Assembly (NCBI RefSeq): GCF_000297435.1
Contig: NZ_CAIP01000116.1
Span: 1-8,592, forward strand
Source of the DNA: Microcystis sp. T1-4
GTDB taxonomy: Bacteria > Cyanobacteriota > Cyanobacteriia > Cyanobacteriales > Microcystaceae
Direction: 5' to 3'
DNA: 8,592 bases
A program made the translations under genes and the position numbers. Shown one piece after another: positions 5,901-8,592 of the stretch. The first letter of the stretch is position 1, and the number at the start of each line of letters is the position of its first letter. A model generated the notes under the pieces. The model did no database searches. It saw only the letters and a list, made by a program, of their open reading frames with translations, and had not been told where the DNA came from.

Positions 5901-5914
5901 TGTAACTTATAGTC
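5901..5914 (-). promoter_or_regulatory. Single C-box operator at the methyltransferase promoter
   Basis: TGTAACTTATAGTC on the + strand differs at one base from TGTGACTTATAGTC before the C gene (3470-3483). It sits 17-30 bases upstream of the methyltransferase ATG and has no second box at the spacing seen before the C gene. In Esp1396I-type systems a single C-box at the methyltransferase promoter mediates repression by the C protein; the same role is inferred here. Confidence 0.82.
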
Positions 5915-5939
5915 TATAATAATAATTGGCTGAAGGCAA
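5906..5939 (-). promoter_or_regulatory. Candidate methyltransferase promoter
   Basis: On the minus strand TTGCCT (5939-5934) is a possible -35. TATAGA (5918-5913, 15-base spacer) or TATAAG (5911-5906, with only a weak -35) is a possible -10. Either -10 overlaps the single C-box, so bound C protein would block RNA polymerase. Hexamer choice is uncertain. Confidence 0.4.
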
Positions 5940-5998
5940 CTTTTAAAAATGAGTATCCCCAGCAAACCTGAAAGCGATCTTTCCTGTCAACCCAGTCG

Positions 5999-6022
5999 CG
6001 GTGACAACCCACCGTTTACAAT
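5999..6022 (+). promoter_or_regulatory. Candidate pheT promoter element with a small hairpin
   Basis: TACAAT (6017-6022) is a good -10 candidate 33 bases before the pheT ATG, though no convincing -35 sits at the usual spacing. Just upstream is a perfect 5-bp inverted repeat CGGTG (5999-6003) / CACCG (6010-6014). The region has normal chromosomal composition, so the AT-rich restriction module probably ends before it. Confidence 0.3.
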
Positions 6023-6054
6023 AGTTAAGAACCAACGGCAAGCAAGAATTAACG

Positions 6055-8490
6055 ATGCGGATTTCGATCAACTGGTTACGAGAATTAGTCAAAATTGTCC
6101 AATCTCCCCAAGAATTAGCCGAATTATTGACAATTGCGGGAATAGAAGTGGAAGAGATCGAGGATCGCCGAGAATGGGCAAAGGGTGTGGTTATTGGTAA
6201 AATTATCGATCGTCAACCCCATCCCAACGCAGATAAACTAAGTGTCTGTCAGGTGGATATCGGTCAGGAAAACCCTAGTACAATTGTCTGTGGTGCGCCC
6301 AATGCTAGGGCTGATATTCTAGTTCCCGTGGCTACTTTGGGAACTTATTTACCCAAAATCAATTTAACGATTAAACCGGCTAAATTGCGCGGGGTAAAAT
6401 CGGAAGGGATGATCTGTTCCCTCGCAGAATTAGGATTAACTAAGGATTCTGAAGGAATCCACATTTTTAGCCAGGAAAATCTCCCTTTAGGTACAGATGT
6501 TCGTCCCCTTTTAGGACTCGATGAGGTGATTTTAGATATTTCTCCCACCGCTAACCGTGCCGATGCTTTGAGTATGATCGGAGTTGCGCGAGAAGTGGCG
6601 GCTTTGACAGGAGGAGAATTAAGCCTACCAAAAGTGAAATTAGGTGAATTTTCCCCTAAAAAAGATTTAACGCTGGAAATATCAGAAAATAAAGCCTGTC
6701 CTGGTTATATTGGTACGGTGATCGAGGGGGTAAAAATTGGCCCATCTCCGCTATGGTTGCAACAGCGTTTACAGGCAGCCGGACTGCGATCGATCAATAA
6801 TGTGGTCGATATTACTAATTATGTCCTCTTGGAGTGGGGACAACCCTTACACGCTTTCGATCGCGATCGTTTACAAAGTTTTGCCGGAGGTAAATCCGTT
6901 ACTATTGGAGTCCGTTTTGCCGAGGAAGGGGAAAAAATTATTACTCTTGATGGTCAGGAAAGAAGCTTAAAAGAGCTTAATTTATTAATTACTGCCAATA
7001 ATAAGCCGGTAGCTTTAGCGGGGGTGATGGGAGGTCAAGATACGGAAGTTAACGAGGAAACCGTTAATCTTGTGCTAGAGTCGGCTTTATTCGATCCGAT
7101 CGCCATCCGTCGTTCCTCAAAAGCGCAGGGTTTACGCAGCGAATCTTCCGGACGCTATGAACGCGGTGTTAATCCCGCCGCTTTGGAATATGCTTGTCAA
7201 AGGGCGCTCGATTTGATTCTAGAGTTAGCTGGGGGAACTGTCAGCAGTCAGGTTAAAGCTGATTATCGTGCCGATCAGTCCAGTCGTTCGATCGAATTGC
7301 GTTTAGAACGTTTGCAGCAGCTACTGGGTCAAGTTACCCTAGATAACGGTGCGATCGGTGAAATTCTCGCCGAAGATGTGGAACGGATTTTAGGCAATTT
7401 AGGCTGTGAATTGCAGTTAACCTCGAAAAATCCTGTTCTGTGGACTGTGACAGTGCCAGACTACCGTTATCGGGATTTAGAACGGGAAATTGACTTAATT
7501 GAAGAAGTGGCGCGACTGTACGGATATGATCGCTTTGTCGATACTTTGCCGGCAAAAACCGCAGCCGGAGGATTATCCTTTGAGGAAACTATACAGCGTC
7601 GGGTGCGGGAAGCTTTTCGCGCAGTGGGTTTGACGGAATTAGTCCAGTATTCCCTAGTTAAACCGGAATTAGCGGAAGTTGTCCTCGCTAATCCCCTTTT
7701 TGTCGAGTATTCTGCTTTGCGGACTAATCTCCTCGACGGTTTAATCGAAGCGTTTGAGTATAATCAGTCTCAGGGTAACGGTTCCTTAAATGGCTTCGAG
7801 ATCGGGCGAGTTTTCCGCTCAGAATCGGATAATATCAACGAATACGATGCGATTGCCGGTATTTTCGGCGGTGATTTCTTCTCGGCCGGACGTTGGCTGC
7901 GATCGGGTAAAGAGGTAGCCATGACTTGGTATGAAGCAAAAGGCATTTTAGAAGCAGTATTCGATCGCCTTTCGCTGACAGTAAGCTACGAAAAAGATGC
8001 CGAAGATGCGCGTTTTCATCCCGGACGAACAGCCTCTTTATGGATTGGTAAACAACGCCTAGGTATATTCGGTCAACTACACCCGCAATTGCGTCAGCAA
8101 AAGGGATTAATTGAGGCAGTTTATGCCTTTGAAATCCAGTTCCCGCTCCTGTTAGCAACTCTTAGCGATAGTGCCAAAATTACCCCGCGTTTACAGGTCT
8201 ATTCTACCTATCCGGGGGCGGCGCGAGATATCGCCTTCTTTGTTTCCACAGATATACCCGTAGATAGATTGACAAAAACTATCAAAAATGCTGGGGGAAC
8301 TCTTTTAGAAAAAGTCGAATTATTCGATCGCTATCAGGGGCAGAATGTGCCAGAAAATCATTGTAGTTTGGCCTTTAGTTTAGTCTATCGTGCCAGCGAT
8401 CGAACTTTAACCGATGAAGATGTGGAACCCTTAATGACAAAAGTGCGAGAAGCTTTGGTTAAACAGTTCCAAGTTTCTTTAAGAAGTTAA
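6055..8490 (+). CDS. pheT: Phenylalanyl-tRNA synthetase beta subunit
   Basis: 811 residues, the usual full length of bacterial PheT. It charges tRNA-Phe as an alpha2-beta2 enzyme with PheS in the cytoplasm. The N-terminal MRISINWLRE start is typical. An EMAP-like tRNA-binding OB domain (about 39-150) has GKIIDRQPHPNADKLSVCQV and LRGVKSEGMICS. The B3/B4 editing domain (about 205-390) includes NNVVDITNYVLLEWGQPLHAFD and RSESSGRYERGVNP. B5 follows (about 405-480), then the catalytic-like core with LIEEVARLYGYD. The C-terminal anticodon-binding FDX-ACB domain (about 718-811) starts at YPGAARDIAFFVS. The ATG at 6055 lacks a strong Shine-Dalgarno (AAGAATTAACG precedes it). pheS is not adjacent, as is common in cyanobacteria. 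The gene is intact and of host-like composition, marking the chromosomal backbone to the right of the restriction module. Confidence 0.98.
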   Translation: MRISINWLRELVKIVQSPQELAELLTIAGIEVEEIEDRREWAKGVVIGKIIDRQPHPNADKLSVCQVDIGQENPSTIVCGAPNARADILVPVATLGTYLPKINLTIKPAKLRGVKSEGMICSLAELGLTKDSEGIHIFSQENLPLGTDVRPLLGLDEVILDISPTANRADALSMIGVAREVAALTGGELSLPKVKLGEFSPKKDLTLEISENKACPGYIGTVIEGVKIGPSPLWLQQRLQAAGLRSINNVVDITNYVLLEWGQPLHAFDRDRLQSFAGGKSVTIGVRFAEEGEKIITLDGQERSLKELNLLITANNKPVALAGVMGGQDTEVNEETVNLVLESALFDPIAIRRSSKAQGLRSESSGRYERGVNPAALEYACQRALDLILELAGGTVSSQVKADYRADQSSRSIELRLERLQQLLGQVTLDNGAIGEILAEDVERILGNLGCELQLTSKNPVLWTVTVPDYRYRDLEREIDLIEEVARLYGYDRFVDTLPAKTAAGGLSFEETIQRRVREAFRAVGLTELVQYSLVKPELAEVVLANPLFVEYSALRTNLLDGLIEAFEYNQSQGNGSLNGFEIGRVFRSESDNINEYDAIAGIFGGDFFSAGRWLRSGKEVAMTWYEAKGILEAVFDRLSLTVSYEKDAEDARFHPGRTASLWIGKQRLGIFGQLHPQLRQQKGLIEAVYAFEIQFPLLLATLSDSAKITPRLQVYSTYPGAARDIAFFVSTDIPVDRLTKTIKNAGGTLLEKVELFDRYQGQNVPENHCSLAFSLVYRASDRTLTDEDVEPLMTKVREALVKQFQVSLRS

Positions 8491-8491
8491 A

Positions 8492-8518
8492 TTCAGCGAT
8501 CAATTATCAGTTATCAGA
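8492..8518 (+). repeat. Small heptamer repeat copy after pheT
   Basis: GATCAAT, TATCAGT and TATCAGA follow one another (8498-8518), preceded by TTCAGC. The 11-base stretch TTCAGCGATCA is identical to the left edge of the array at 1664-1674. It is a member of the same dispersed heptamer family, two bases after the pheT stop codon. Confidence 0.7.
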
Positions 8519-8536
8519 CATCGACTTTATAAGTAG

Positions 8537-8592
8537 GTAGGCGTTAAAAATTATCAGATGCCCCCCTTATCAAGGGAGATCCCCCCGCCTAC
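8537..8592. repeat. Putative repeat element with 7-bp inverted ends, at the right window edge
   Basis: GTAGGCG (8537-8543) and CGCCTAC (8586-8592) are perfect inverted repeats enclosing about 42 bases; since the second copy ends at the window edge the element may extend further. Inside is CCCTT-atc-AAGGG (8564-8576), a 5-bp hairpin set between C-runs. It could be a small MITE-like repeat or a transcription-end structure after pheT; neither is proven. Confidence 0.4.

Noticed and set aside
5885..5965. Longer methyltransferase N-terminus starting at 5965
   Set aside because: The extra 27 residues are hydrophobic and unrelated to the family; the conserved motif I begins a few residues after ATG 5884, and the extension would place coding sequence over the C-box and promoter.
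3404..5965. Wholly new defence system
   Set aside because: C protein, PD-(D/E)XK nuclease and C5 methyltransferase form a recognisable Type II restriction-modification system; the new aspects are its lesion, operator set and unknown specificity, not its class.
5949..6200. 83-residue + strand frame before and inside pheT
   Set aside because: It overlaps the pheT start in another frame, has low-complexity Arg/Pro/Ser composition and no recognisable motif.
7835..8158. 107-residue minus-strand frame inside pheT
   Set aside because: Antisense shadow of a conserved essential gene, with no motif of its own.

Overview
The window looks like a cyanobacterial chromosome, most likely Microcystis or a close relative. 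Evidence: a full HIP1 octamer (GCGATCGC at 670-677) among many CGATCG-containing sites, seven-base tandem repeats of the GATCAGT/TATCAGT type, a Mla/TGD-like lipid-transport pair of cyanobacterial type, and a stand-alone pheT without pheS. The genus is an inference from repeat style and codon use, not a proof.

Layout, left to right. (1) 1-192, + strand: the 3' end of a small PIN-like (DUF5615-type) toxin-like protein, cut by the window edge. (2) 220-3403, - strand, read right to left: a 2-oxoglutarate/Fe(II) oxygenase (3403-2732), an MlaF/TGD3-like ABC ATPase (2704-1925) and an MCE/MlaD (TGD2-like) protein (1611-220). The first two are 27 bases apart. The last two are separated by 313 bases full of repeats: two heptamer arrays in opposite orientation, a G-rich tract and several hairpins. 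The ATPase and MCE protein are two parts of a lipid importer/exporter; the permease is not in the window. (3) 3404-5930: a visibly more AT-rich module, a Type II restriction-modification system with a controller (C) protein. It runs C gene (3556-3801, +), then a PD-(D/E)XK restriction endonuclease reading frame (3782-4552, +) interrupted by one in-frame TAA, then a convergent C5-cytosine methyltransferase (5884-4544, -). The outer ends of the module carry C-box operators: a double box before the C gene (3470-3498) and a single, nearly identical box before the methyltransferase (5901-5914). (4) 6055-8490, +: pheT, phenylalanyl-tRNA synthetase beta chain, complete. (5) 8491-8592: another small copy of the heptamer repeat and a possible mobile-repeat fragment with 7-bp inverted ends.

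How it fits together: in this type of module the C protein binds its operators, slows methyltransferase expression and first activates, then limits, its own operon, so that methylation precedes cutting. The endonuclease frame here has a single nonsense codon between its N-terminal third and the catalytic residues, so the locus as read should be a methylase-only remnant (a solitary methyltransferase under live-looking C control) unless the stop is an assembly error or is bypassed. The most notable points are the three matching C-boxes, the single-codon lesion, the Cys-rich insertion in the methyltransferase target-recognition region, and the heptamer array that supplies the stop codon of the ABC ATPase gene.
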